Shown here: positions 1 through 7,530 of the stretch, in pieces
How the letters are laid out: each line of letters begins with the position of its first letter
Position numbering within the stretch: the stretch's first letter is position 1
Source of the DNA: Paenibacillus_F chitinolyticus_A
GTDB taxonomy: Bacteria; Bacillota; Bacilli; Paenibacillales; NBRC-103111
Length of the DNA stretch: 64,000 nucleotides
Direction: 5' to 3'
Assembly: GCF_045038035.1 (NCBI RefSeq)
Contig: NZ_CP173427.1
Span: forward strand, 5,332,001 to 5,396,000
The notes under the pieces: generated by a model
The model's database searches: none
Told to the model about the DNA's origin: nothing
The model's input: the letters and a program-made list of their open reading frames with translations, nothing else
Made by a program: the position numbers and the translations under genes

Positions 1-209
1 CGGTCGCTCCGGGTCCTATCTGGACGCCCCTCATTCCTTCCAGCTACTCGGCGGAAAAAGTCCGGACTTTCGGGACGGATGTGCCGATGAAGCGGGCCGG
101 GCAGCCTTTCGAACTGGCTCCCGCCTACGTGTATCTGGCCAGTGACGACTCCAGCTACGTAACCGGGCAGACCATTCACGTCAACGGCGGAGGGATGGTC
201 ACATCGTAA
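1..209 (+). CDS. Short-chain dehydrogenase/reductase, C-terminal part (cut by window edge)
   Basis: The frame is open from the first bases to a TAA at 207-209 and gives the last 68 or so residues of an SDR. Visible family features are the PGPIWTPLIP stretch that follows the catalytic YxxxK region, the ASDDSSYVTGQ motif and the closing VNGGGM, which form the cofactor-side loop and dimer-forming end of classical SDRs. This resembles the YhdF/YdaD/YghA type of NAD(P)-dependent oxidoreductase, which is cytoplasmic. The catalytic Tyr-Lys and the Rossmann motif lie outside the window, so the substrate cannot be judged. A GC-rich inverted repeat at about 217-248 follows the stop but has no clear T-run. 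Confidence 0.85.
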   Translation, partial: VAPGPIWTPLIPSSYSAEKVRTFGTDVPMKRAGQPFELAPAYVYLASDDSSYVTGQTIHVNGGGMVTS

Positions 210-272
210 GCCGGTAAAGCCGCCTCACCCTAATGGCGACGCGGCGGCTCCTAATCATCCAGGAATCCTTTA

Positions 273-301
273 TTGCTTTATCAGAGTAAAAGATCTATAA
301 T
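273..301 (+). promoter_or_regulatory. Sigma-A promoter of the amino-acid antiporter gene
   Basis: TTGCTT at 273-278 and TATAAT at 296-301 are separated by exactly 17 bp, about 50 bp upstream of the start codon of the downstream APC gene. Read directly from the sequence; start of transcription not known. Confidence 0.7.
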
Positions 302-352
302 ACTTCCCTACACTAAATTTCATGCACATAAGCAATAAAGGAGTCCTTATTT

Positions 353-1825
353 ATGTCTAACGAGCCGCGCAAACTCGGTTTGCTCCCTCTCATTTCCCTT
401 GTCGTAGGTTCCATGATCGGCGGAGGGATTTTCAGCATGCCTGCCGATATGGCGCAGGATGCGGGAAGCGGCGCCGCCCTGATCGGCTGGGCGCTGACCG
501 GCATCGGAGTCATCATGCTCGCCCTGACCTTCCAGAGTCTCGCCAATCGGCTGCCAAGCCTGGACAACGGCATCGTCCGTTACGCCGAAACCGGCTTCGG
601 CCGCTTCGTCGGTTTTATAAGCGCCTGGGGCTACTGGCTCGCCAATATGATTACAATCGTGGCAAGCTCGGTTCTGCTGTTCGGCGCCCTTGATTATTTC
701 ATTCCCGTATTCGACGGCGGCAACAATGTGCTTGCCATCGTATGCGCTTCGCTGCTCATATGGCTGCTCCATAGTTTACAGCTCTCGGGAATCCGGGAAG
801 CGACTCTCGTCCATATCGTAACGACGATGGCCAAGCTTATCCCGATCCTGGTCTTCATAGCGGCGCTGGCGACCGTCTTTCATTCGCCGACTTTTATTGC
901 GGACCTGTGGAAAACCGCAGCCGAAACCGCCCGTTCTCCCATCGGGTTATCGGACATAGGAAGCCAGGTCAAACAGGCCATGTTTATTACCGTCTGGGCG
1001 TTCCTCGGCGTAGAAGGCGCCGTCGTGCTTTCCGGCCGGGCCAAGCGCAAATCGGACGTAGGCAAAGCAACGGTCATCGGCCTCATCGGTACGCTTGTCC
1101 TGTATATGCTCGTGTCGCTGCTATCTTACGGGGCGATGAGCAGGGCGGCTCTCGCCTCCCTTCCTACCCCGTCGGCCGCCTACGTACTGGAAGCGGCCGT
1201 CGGCAAGTGGGGCGCCGTCCTGATCAACGCCGGCCTCATCGTCTCTCTGCTCGGGCTTCTGCTCGGCATGTCTCTTCTTTCCGCGGAAACGCTCTACGTA
1301 GCCGGGAAGCAGAAGCTCATGCCCGCCTGGCTGTCCGGCGAGAACAAGAACGGCGCCCCCAAAGGCGCCCTCTGGATGACGACGGGAGCGGTGCAGCTTT
1401 TTCTGCTCCTGGTCGTCACCGCCTCGTCCACCTACCATGCGCTTTACCTTGTCGCGACAACGGCGGCGCTTATGCCTTACCTGCTGTCTTCGCTCTTCCT
1501 CGTTAAAACGGCGATAAGCGGAAAAGCTTACGCTCCGCAGGATTCGACCGGCGAATCCCCCCTCTGGAACGGACCGCGCAAGCGCGAGCTGGCTTACGGG
1601 ACGGCAGCTACGCTCTACTCGCTGTTTCTGCTCTATGCGGCAGGACTGACGAATCTGCTCTATGTGTGCATGCTGTACACGCTGGGTCTTGCCTTCTATT
1701 CCTTCTCCGGAAGGGAAAAGGGCATCCGGGCGATGTACGAGCCCGCCGAAGCTTTCGCCGCGGCGGCTATCGTAGTGCTGGGGCTCTACTCGGCTCTCCA
1801 GTTCATATCCGGAAATGCCGGATAA
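353..1825 (+). CDS. APC-family basic amino-acid/polyamine antiporter (ArcD/YvsH type)
   Basis: The 490-residue protein has about 12-13 hydrophobic segments and opens with LISLVVGSMIGGGIFSMP, the glycine-rich TM1 motif of the APC superfamily that contacts the amino group of the substrate. Overall length and the N-terminal pattern fit the arginine/ornithine or lysine antiporters grouped as APA transporters (ArcD, YvsH). It sits in the cytoplasmic membrane and would exchange a basic amino acid for its decarboxylation or deimination product. The ATG is preceded by AAAGGAG at good distance and by its own promoter; a hairpin terminator follows. No arc-type catabolic genes are adjacent, so a plain uptake role is equally possible and the substrate is inferred only from family. 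Confidence 0.85.
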   Translation: MSNEPRKLGLLPLISLVVGSMIGGGIFSMPADMAQDAGSGAALIGWALTGIGVIMLALTFQSLANRLPSLDNGIVRYAETGFGRFVGFISAWGYWLANMITIVASSVLLFGALDYFIPVFDGGNNVLAIVCASLLIWLLHSLQLSGIREATLVHIVTTMAKLIPILVFIAALATVFHSPTFIADLWKTAAETARSPIGLSDIGSQVKQAMFITVWAFLGVEGAVVLSGRAKRKSDVGKATVIGLIGTLVLYMLVSLLSYGAMSRAALASLPTPSAAYVLEAAVGKWGAVLINAGLIVSLLGLLLGMSLLSAETLYVAGKQKLMPAWLSGENKNGAPKGALWMTTGAVQLFLLLVVTASSTYHALYLVATTAALMPYLLSSLFLVKTAISGKAYAPQDSTGESPLWNGPRKRELAYGTAATLYSLFLLYAAGLTNLLYVCMLYTLGLAFYSFSGREKGIRAMYEPAEAFAAAAIVVLGLYSALQFISGNAG

Positions 1826-1891
1826 GCTCTTGCGGCGTGCATTCGGAGAAGAAAGGCTCTAATCGCGGCGCATAACCGGACAAACAACAGC

Positions 1892-1920
1892 AGGCCCCTT
1901 AATCGGGGCCTTATTTTTTT
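1892..1920 (+). terminator. Rho-independent terminator after the APC gene
   Basis: Stem GGCCCC / GGGGCC (1893-1898 with 1905-1910), loop of six, followed by TTATTTTTTT. Confidence 0.85.
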
Positions 1921-1958
1921 GAAGCGGCAGCTTACGGAAGAGATTTGCGGCGTCCCCT

Positions 1959-1994
1959 CATGTGACGCCAAGCGCACCGGAAGGTTTCGCGCGG
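1959..1994 (+). repeat. Dispersed repeat, copy 1
   Basis: CATGTGACGCCAAGC at 1959-1973 followed by CGGAAGGTTTCGCGCGG at 1978-1994. Both blocks recur, the second with one mismatch, at 43175-43189 and 43199-43215. An imperfect inverse of the first block lies at about 2053-2075. Function unknown. Confidence 0.55.
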
Positions 1995-2075
1995 AGCAAG
2001 CTTCTTGGTTCCGGTACGGATCGCACGGCTCTAAAACGCGATATTCCGACCGCGTGGCGTCAGCTAATCACATGC

Positions 2076-2114
2076 AAAAACCGCGCGGCCTCCGTAGAAG
2101 CTCGCGCGGTTTTT
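2076..2114 (-). terminator. Terminator after the first chemoreceptor gene (probably bidirectional)
   Basis: A CCGCGCG / CGCGCGG stem flanked by runs of A on the left and T on the right. On the minus strand it lies about 40 bp past the chemoreceptor stop codon and ends in TTTTT. Confidence 0.75.
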
Positions 2115-2151
2115 TCGGCAGGCCGCTTCGGCCCGCTTTTTTTGTAAGCGT

Positions 2152-4155
2152 CTATTTGATTGTAAAAGCGGAAGCCAGCTTCTGCATCTCTTCCGCCATG
2201 GAGCTTAGCGATTCGGCCGACGAGGAAATGTCGTTCATCGAATGAAGCTGCCCGTTCATGCTCTGGGCGACCTGCCGCATCTGATTCAGCGTCTGCTTCG
2301 AAATATCGACCATTTCCTGCGAAGAAGCGGACACTTCTTCCGTGCCTGCCGAGATTTCCTGGGTGGCTGCGGACACTTCCTCGATCTGAGCGGATACATC
2401 CAGGATTGCCGTCCGAATGGAACGGAACGACTGCTCCATCGCGTTCATCAGGTCCTCGCCCTGGGCCACCTCTTCCAGGCTGCTTTCGATGGACTGCGTG
2501 CTTTTGCCCGTTGCGGCGACGATCTCATCCAGAATCTCCTGGATCTCTACGGTAGAATGGCTCGTTTGTTCCGCAAGCTTCTTGACCTCGCCCGCCACGA
2601 CGGCAAAACCCCGGCCATGTTCACCGGCTCTGGCCGCTTCGATGGACGCGTTAAGGGCAAGCAGATTCGTCTGGCGGGCAATGTCGGAAATCGTGCTTGC
2701 AATCTTCTGGATTTCCGCGGATTTCTCCCGCAGCGAATAAATCGTACCCGCCGAATCCCGCACATTGCTTCCCACGGCTTTCATCTGGTTCAGCGTCCGT
2801 TCGACCGTTTCGCTGCCCCGGTTTACCTCGGAGCGTACGCTGTCCGTCGTTTCGGCCACCTGGGTCGAGGAAGCCGCGATTTTCTGGATGCCGATCGCCA
2901 TCTCCTCCATTGCCTGAGCGGTTTGCTGCGCCGCGTCATGCTGGGTTTCGGCCCCCACGGCCGTGGAGTTGGCCGTCTGGGACGTGCGGGAAGCCACGCC
3001 GGCCGATTCGGCGGAAATAGCCGTCAACTCTTCGCTGGACGACGCCATATGATCGATCGCGGTTTTCATCCGGTCCAGGATGGAGCTGAACGAATCCATC
3101 ATGCCGTTGATATCCGCATTGAGCAGGCCCATTTCGTCCTTCCCCTTCACGTCCAGCCTTCCGGTCAAATCGCCGCCGGCGGCTTTGCGCATCATCCCGG
3201 AAATGTTCATCAGCGGGCGCAGGATAGCCCGGGAAGCGAAGATCGAAATCAGAATAACGAAAAGGACGGATACCGCGAGAATGACGACGGCCAGTGTTTT
3301 CGCCTTGGACACCGTACTGTAAACCTCGGTTTTCGGAGCGCTTATTAACAGCTTCCAGCCGGTTTTCTTCACTTCGGAGTAAGCCAGAGCAGCCTCTCCT
3401 ACCTTCCCGTCGCCGGCGTACAAATAGCCTGTCTGGTCCGCGGAGGCCGCGAGTTTATTGTCCAGATCCGGCGCGATATCCTTGACGGGTTTTCCGATAT
3501 CCGCCGGGTCCGGATGGAGCAGAATATTGCGGTTGCCGGACAGCAGGAAGGCATAGCCTTTTTCCCCGAAATGAATCCGCGACACGAGCGAAACGATCTG
3601 CTTCGGACTCACGATCGCTTGAATAATTCCGGCGTATTCGCCGTTCTTATCCACAATCGGCTGGTCGATAATGATAATATCCTCTTTGGAGCCGACATCT
3701 TTCAGAATATCCGAGACGGCCAGCTTTTTGGACGATTTCGCGTTTTTAATGTTCTGGAAAGCGGACACGTCCGTTACCCCGCCTTTTGTATCGTGGGAAA
3801 CGTCTTTGCGGTCGATGTAGGCAAAAAAGAACATTTCCGGATCGCTGTCCTGCAAATATTTCAGATAAGGCAGCACTTCTTTCTCCGAAGACGCGGTCGC
3901 AAATTCAGGATGGGCCTTTACGAGTCCTTCCACGGCGTTTATTTTCTGTCCCATCCACAAGTCGATATCGGCAGCCCCCATTTCCGCCCGTATTCTCATG
4001 TTTTCTTCCGTTTGCTTGGATATGTAGCTATTGGAGTTCGACATCAGGATCAGGGTCGCCGCTATTAAGGGAACCGAGGTAATCACGAGCAAAAGCAGGG
4101 AAATCTTGATCCGCAAAGACAAATCGCGGAATTTGAAGGTTAAACCGGGTTTCAT
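2152..4155 (-). CDS. Methyl-accepting chemotaxis protein with extracellular dCache-type sensor
   Basis: A 667-residue transmembrane chemoreceptor. TM1 is at about residues 12-34. A periplasm-side-type sensor region of about 250 residues with a dCache/PAS-like pattern (GYAFLLSGNRNILLHPD) follows. TM2 is near 285-308, then a HAMP domain and a long signalling coiled coil. The highly conserved hairpin tip contains ARAGEHGRGFAVVAGEVKKL, the CheW/CheA-binding tip. Attractant unknown. The ATG at 4155 is chosen because AAGGAG lies 8 bp upstream; a GTG three codons earlier would have no spacing to that site. It is monocistronic, with a terminator after it. I found no good sigma-D promoter here, unlike the second receptor in the window. 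Confidence 0.93.
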   Translation of the reverse strand: MKPGLTFKFRDLSLRIKISLLLLVITSVPLIAATLILMSNSNSYISKQTEENMRIRAEMGAADIDLWMGQKINAVEGLVKAHPEFATASSEKEVLPYLKYLQDSDPEMFFFAYIDRKDVSHDTKGGVTDVSAFQNIKNAKSSKKLAVSDILKDVGSKEDIIIIDQPIVDKNGEYAGIIQAIVSPKQIVSLVSRIHFGEKGYAFLLSGNRNILLHPDPADIGKPVKDIAPDLDNKLAASADQTGYLYAGDGKVGEAALAYSEVKKTGWKLLISAPKTEVYSTVSKAKTLAVVILAVSVLFVILISIFASRAILRPLMNISGMMRKAAGGDLTGRLDVKGKDEMGLLNADINGMMDSFSSILDRMKTAIDHMASSSEELTAISAESAGVASRTSQTANSTAVGAETQHDAAQQTAQAMEEMAIGIQKIAASSTQVAETTDSVRSEVNRGSETVERTLNQMKAVGSNVRDSAGTIYSLREKSAEIQKIASTISDIARQTNLLALNASIEAARAGEHGRGFAVVAGEVKKLAEQTSHSTVEIQEILDEIVAATGKSTQSIESSLEEVAQGEDLMNAMEQSFRSIRTAILDVSAQIEEVSAATQEISAGTEEVSASSQEMVDISKQTLNQMRQVAQSMNGQLHSMNDISSSAESLSSMAEEMQKLASAFTIK

Positions 4156-4296
4156 TAATTTCACTCCTTGACAGGTTTAATAATCTATGTCTCTCTGTCA
4201 CCATTTTCGACAGTATTCTACACGCTTCCTCTCCAATAAGCTCCATTCCGTAAATTCGGATAAATTTTTCCGGCCACATCCGCCCCGCAGGCATAC

Positions 4297-4328
4297 AAAA
4301 AACGGAAAGCCCTACAGGCCTCCCGTTT
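4297..4328 (-). terminator. Terminator after the SMR gene
   Basis: AAACGG...CCGTTT stem with an inner AGGCC/GGCTT pairing; on the minus strand it is followed by a T-run. It begins about 27 bp past the SMR stop. Confidence 0.75.
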
Positions 4329-4354
4329 CGTAATCAAACTCGATTCGCCCGGTT

Positions 4355-4681
4355 TCAGGCATGCCCCTTGTTAGTCAAGTTAAGCAGCGCCACCCCGGCA
4401 ATAATGAGAATGATGCCGATGACACCGGCTACGCTCAGTTTCTCTTTCCAGACCAGAAAACCGAGAATGGCGGTAAAAGCGGTCCCGACTCCCGACCATA
4501 TCGCGTAGCTGAGGCCAAGCGGCAATGTTTTGAGCGCCAGAGACAAGCAATAAAACGCCGTTCCGTAGCCGAGAATGACACCCGCGCTCGGGAGCCATTT
4601 TGTAAAGCCTTCTGAAGATTTCAGCAGGCTGGTCGCAAAAATTTCCCCTATGATGGCAATGGCCAAGTACACATATCCCAT
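4355..4681 (-). CDS. Small multidrug resistance (SMR) family efflux protein
   Basis: The 108-residue protein has four transmembrane helices, the normal SMR length. The membrane-embedded glutamate needed for proton-coupled drug export sits in TM1 (IAIIGEIFATS), and the typical SYAIWSGVGTA motif lies in TM3. Members act as antiparallel dimers exporting cationic compounds or guanidinium. The ATG at 4681 has GGGGAG about 10 bp upstream; the TTG three codons earlier is too near that site. It stands alone rather than as an EbrAB-type pair, so it would work as a homodimer. Specificity cannot be told, and no guanidine riboswitch motif is evident upstream. Confidence 0.9.
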   Translation of the reverse strand: MGYVYLAIAIIGEIFATSLLKSSEGFTKWLPSAGVILGYGTAFYCLSLALKTLPLGLSYAIWSGVGTAFTAILGFLVWKEKLSVAGVIGIILIIAGVALLNLTNKGHA

Positions 4682-4748
4682 TCCGGTCAAACTCCCCTGT
4701 CAAATTTATCTAACCGCTAATCCCCTTCATTATACCGTAAAATCGCGC

Positions 4749-4787
4749 AAAAAATGAAAACGGCACCAGCCGTGGTGGCCGATGCCG
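4749..4787 (-). terminator. Terminator after the metallophosphatase gene
   Basis: On the minus strand, CGGCA...TGCCG with an inner GC-rich pairing is followed by TTTTCATTTTTT, about 30 bp past the stop codon. Confidence 0.75.
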
Positions 4788-4817
4788 GTTCAATCCGTAT
4801 TAATTCCGGTCTGTCCT

Positions 4818-5813
4818 TTATTTCCGGACGGGTATTTTAAATTGCGCTTCCGGAATCCACTTCTTGGCGTAAAAATCACGGCCTTGAATCGATACCCGGT
4901 CTTCATACACTTCTACGTACAAGCCTTCGCTTTCCTTGGCGTCCTTAAGTTTTTCTCCCCCTTGACCGTCGGAAGTCCACGGACGTTCCACGGAAGAGGA
5001 ATTGACCATCGTAAACTTGTCCCTCACGAGGGTGTCCGGCTGCCTAAGCTCCCAATGCGTGTGACCGCTGAAAAAGATCACTTGCGGGTACTTCGACAAA
5101 ATGCTTTTCAGCTCCTCATGCTGGACGACCGGACGCTTGTTGGAAGCCACCGACGTTCCCGCTACCGTTCCGGGAAGCGGCTGATGCAGGAAGACGAAAA
5201 TCGGCTTCCCCGACTCTTGTCCATGCCTGGCGAGCGACTGCTCCAGCCAGTTCAGCTGCTCCTTGGAAAGATAAGCGTCCTCCATGTTGTCGGGATTGGT
5301 CTGCCGGTACTGCTCCGAGCCCAGAAATATAAACGGGTATCCCTTGACTTCCTCTTCATAGTAAACCTTCTTCTCCCCGGTAAAGGACAAAAACCTGCCG
5401 ATGGACGCCGCTTCGGTTTCTTTATTGGGGAAGCTGTTCGGACTCCAGTTTCCTTTGGCGTTCAGCCAGGCGGAATAAAATTCATGATTGCCGATGGTTG
5501 CGAATGTTTTTTGCGGATGCGGAGTGCTCTTCATCAGTTCCTTAAGCCGCGTATAATCGCGGGCGGAACCGCCGGTCAAATCCCCGTTGATCACCAGAGC
5601 GTCGGCACCCGGATTGATCCGGTTGAGATCTTCCAGAGCTTCCGTAAATTTACGCTGGGAATCCTTCTTGGCGGCGTCGACATGCACATCGCTGATCACC
5701 GGAAAAGTCAGTACCGGCTTGTCCGCTCTCTCCTGTATCGCACCCGCGGGAACGGTGGAAAGTACGAGCAAACTCGCCGACAACAGAAGCGTCAAACCTG
5801 CTTTATTCTTCAT
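4818..5813 (-). CDS. Secreted calcineurin-like metallophosphatase
   Basis: A 331-residue protein with a signal peptide (MKNKAGLTLLLSASLLVLS, cleavage likely after AGA). All signature blocks of the dinuclear metallophosphoesterase fold are present: SDVHVD, NGDLTGG, GNHEF, FLHQP and SGHTHW. It should be exported and hydrolyse phosphomono- or diesters or cyclic nucleotides outside the membrane. The start at ATG 5813 is chosen because GGAGGG lies 7 bp upstream; that site falls inside a longer frame that begins five codons earlier. Monocistronic, with a terminator downstream. No Pho box was seen upstream. Substrate unknown. Confidence 0.88.
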   Translation of the reverse strand: MKNKAGLTLLLSASLLVLSTVPAGAIQERADKPVLTFPVISDVHVDAAKKDSQRKFTEALEDLNRINPGADALVINGDLTGGSARDYTRLKELMKSTPHPQKTFATIGNHEFYSAWLNAKGNWSPNSFPNKETEAASIGRFLSFTGEKKVYYEEEVKGYPFIFLGSEQYRQTNPDNMEDAYLSKEQLNWLEQSLARHGQESGKPIFVFLHQPLPGTVAGTSVASNKRPVVQHEELKSILSKYPQVIFFSGHTHWELRQPDTLVRDKFTMVNSSSVERPWTSDGQGGEKLKDAKESEGLYVEVYEDRVSIQGRDFYAKKWIPEAQFKIPVRK

Positions 5814-5842
5814 ACACATTCCCTCCATTTCATCTCTGGACG

Positions 5843-6142
5843 GGGAGAAAAGGTCAAGTCAGGAGGGGCGGAAACGTTTTTACGGCGGAAAAGAAAGAAG
5901 CACGTTCAAAAAAGACCGTGCCCCCATCCGGTTTTGTGCCGACGGCGTCTAAACAGCCTTGCAGGAATAGTCCTCGCCGTCTTCTATATCGTGAGACAAT
6001 CTTTCTCTCTGACTCCGGTCCTGGTTCGTTTCTCTTTATTTCTCTCCAGCCGTCCGACTCGTCCATTCTGGTTAAGGTCTCTCTCCTACGAAACAACAGC
6101 GGCAGATCCGCTAAAATCGTGTCAGGCCTGACCTTTTCTCCC
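5843..6142. repeat. 300-bp segment bounded by 14-bp perfect inverted repeats
   Basis: GGGAGAAAAGGTCA at 5843-5856 and its exact inverse TGACCTTTTCTCCC at 6129-6142 enclose 272 bp without a convincing gene. The ends resemble the terminal repeats of a small non-autonomous element, but I see no target-site duplication. It lies in the 860-bp gap between the metallophosphatase and csp genes. Confidence 0.4.
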
Positions 6143-6265
6143 TTGTAATTGGAAAATCATAACTTTTAATACCCGCTTGGAATGAAAGATAAACCCTTCT
6201 ATTCCGCGGGATGCGCACTTTCTCGCATCCAAATTGTTCCTTTTTCTGATTATATAGATTCCAGA

Positions 6266-6291
6266 CAAAAAAAGACACCCTTGCGGGTGAC
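6266..6291 (-). terminator. Minus-strand terminator with no recognised gene before it
   Basis: CACCC-TTGC-GGGTG stem; on the minus strand it is followed by seven T. The 200 bp that would feed into it (6290-6500) contain no convincing protein gene, so a small RNA is possible. Confidence 0.55.
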
Positions 6292-6507
6292 TCTCAGAAA
6301 AGAATCTTTTCAAGAGCCGATCAACCTCCGAATCATACAAAGGTGAATCGCTGTCAGGAACATTAACCCCACTTTGTTAATCGGGATAATCGACCGCCTA
6401 TTTTTCCAGCTCAAAAAAGCGCTGTTTCCGGGAAGGAAAACCGGCGCCGGCAAGCCGTAAACCGCCAAATATCAGGTTGGTCACCCAGCATTTGGGTCCC
6501 CCTAAAG

Positions 6508-6536
6508 TTGCTATAGAGGAAAATATATGGTAAAAT
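6508..6536 (+). promoter_or_regulatory. Promoter of the cold-shock gene
   Basis: TTGCTA at 6508-6513 and TAAAAT at 6531-6536, spacer 17 bp. Predicted transcription start near 6543 gives a leader of about 130 nucleotides before the csp start codon. Confidence 0.7.
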
Positions 6537-6563
6537 GAATTATTCGTATATTTTTAGTTCTTA

Positions 6564-6623
6564 GTTCACATATTACAAAGGATATCACGGAATGGGTGCA
6601 CTTTGTAATGTGTGAACTTTTTT
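6564..6623 (+). promoter_or_regulatory. Terminator-like hairpin (attenuator) in the csp leader
   Basis: The left arm at 6564-6580 (GTTCACATATTACAAAG) pairs with 6601-6617 with a single mismatch, and six T follow at 6618-6623. It lies between the promoter and the csp ribosome site, so it could end transcription inside the leader. Cold-shock proteins are known to melt such hairpins and antiterminate; autoregulation here is inference. Confidence 0.6.
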
Positions 6624-6672
6624 CCTAAAAGGATATGGGTAAATCTTTAAATTTCCGGGAGGTTTTACAAGC

Positions 6673-6873
6673 ATGGAAACAGGAACAGTTAAGTGGTTTA
6701 ACGCAGAGAAAGGTTTCGGCTTCATTGAAGTTGAAGGCGGCAAAGACGTTTTCGTCCATTTCTCCGCGATCCAAGGCGATGGCTTCAAGTCCCTTGACGA
6801 AGGCCAACGCGTCCAATTCGACATCGCTCAAGGCAACCGTGGTCCACAAGCCGAGAACGTTGTAAAACTTTAA
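6673..6873 (+). CDS. csp: Cold-shock protein (CspA/CspB family)
   Basis: A 66-residue single OB-fold protein with both nucleic-acid-binding motifs, KGFGFIEV (RNP1) and VFVHFSAI (RNP2), and the usual GTVKWFN start. It binds single-stranded RNA and DNA as a cytoplasmic RNA chaperone and antiterminator. GGGAGG lies 10 bp before the ATG. The long structured leader with an attenuator-like hairpin suggests post-transcriptional control. A strong terminator follows, and the next gene is a YdjO-type cold-inducible gene. Length and motifs are entirely normal for the family. Confidence 0.97.
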   Translation: METGTVKWFNAEKGFGFIEVEGGKDVFVHFSAIQGDGFKSLDEGQRVQFDIAQGNRGPQAENVVKL

Positions 6874-6896
6874 GCAACTACACAAACTTATAGAAG

Positions 6897-6930
6897 GAAC
6901 TGCCTTTCCTAGGATCAGGCAGTTCTTTTT
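6897..6930 (+). terminator. Terminator after csp
   Basis: Perfect GAACTGCCT / AGGCAGTTC stem (6897-6905 with 6917-6925) followed by TTTTT. Confidence 0.9.
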
Positions 6931-7001
6931 CATGAACTTCTATAACCTATACGGTCTTGCGTAGACTATAGAGAAGGCCGACTATCTGAAGGAGGGTCAC
7001 T

Positions 7002-7208
7002 ATGCATTATTCCAAGAAGAACATGGAACCTGTTCCAGAAGAAGAGATTACCGTTTGGGCGTGCAGCCAAGAAAGCTGCGTATGCTGGATGCGGGAAAAT
7101 TTCTCGTTTAATCAAGTCCCTCTCTGTCCGATTTGCAAATCCGAAATGGTTAAGCAAGTCAAGATGCTTCCTGTGCTTACAAACCACAACCATAACGCCC
7201 TGGGTTAA
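7002..7208 (+). CDS. ydjO: YdjO-like cold-inducible zinc-ribbon protein
   Basis: The 68-residue protein begins MHYSKKNMEPVPEEE and carries a four-cysteine pattern (ACSQESC and CPICK) suited to binding one zinc. This matches the YdjO family of Bacillus and Paenibacillus, described as cold-inducible. GAAGGAGG sits upstream of the ATG. It lies 128 bp downstream of csp, with the csp terminator between, so it has its own promoter or depends on readthrough. Cytoplasmic; molecular role unknown. The gene symbol rests on recalled similarity only. Confidence 0.75.
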   Translation: MHYSKKNMEPVPEEEITVWACSQESCVCWMRENFSFNQVPLCPICKSEMVKQVKMLPVLTNHNHNALG

Positions 7209-7235
7209 CACCGTCCCGTTTCATTAGAATCAGCC

Positions 7236-7271
7236 AAAAAAAGCCGAGACCTTGAGGTCTGGGCTTTTTTT
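7236..7271 (+). terminator. Terminator after ydjO (bidirectional)
   Basis: AAAAAAGCC...GGCTTTTTTT arms around an inner GAGACC/GGTCT stem. Confidence 0.85.
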
Positions 7272-7530
7272 GCGTCGTTTGGGCTGCTGCTCGATTTCGG
7301 CCGTTGCGATCAGGCCGTGACGTAGGCCGGGCCAGCCGGGCGGCCGTCAGTGCGGACAAGCACGCAAGCGGCCAGCCGGGTATGAACGGTCCCGGCTTAC
7401 CGAACGCCGTGCGGGGCCGTAACGCGCGTCCGAATTCGCGCGCGCTGGGAAGCGAGTCCGTCCGGGCTGCTCGGCGTCACATGACGGTGGTCAACCCGGC
7501 AGGCCGGCTCCGATACGGCCTTCGGCCGGA
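7272..7530. other. GC-rich non-coding segment containing dispersed repeat copy 2
   Basis: About 260 bp without a gene I would support; the plus-strand frame here has no ribosome site and no family signature. At 7473-7496 it holds an exact 24-bp inverse copy of 43162-43185. Confidence 0.5.

Noticed and set aside
4028..4294. 88-codon minus-strand frame overlapping the start of the first chemoreceptor
   Set aside because: Overlaps a certain gene and its ribosome site, and runs over the upstream terminator; no domain.
6122..6340. 72-codon minus-strand frame MYDSEVDRLL
   Set aside because: Reads straight through the terminator hairpin at 6266-6291; no supporting features.
6341..6507. Possible riboswitch upstream of csp
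   Set aside because: I compared the segment in mind with SAM, TPP, lysine, c-di-GMP, c-di-AMP, ykoK and T-box consensus features; GGGGGACCC...GGGTGA on the minus strand is faintly ydaO-like but the other conserved blocks are missing.
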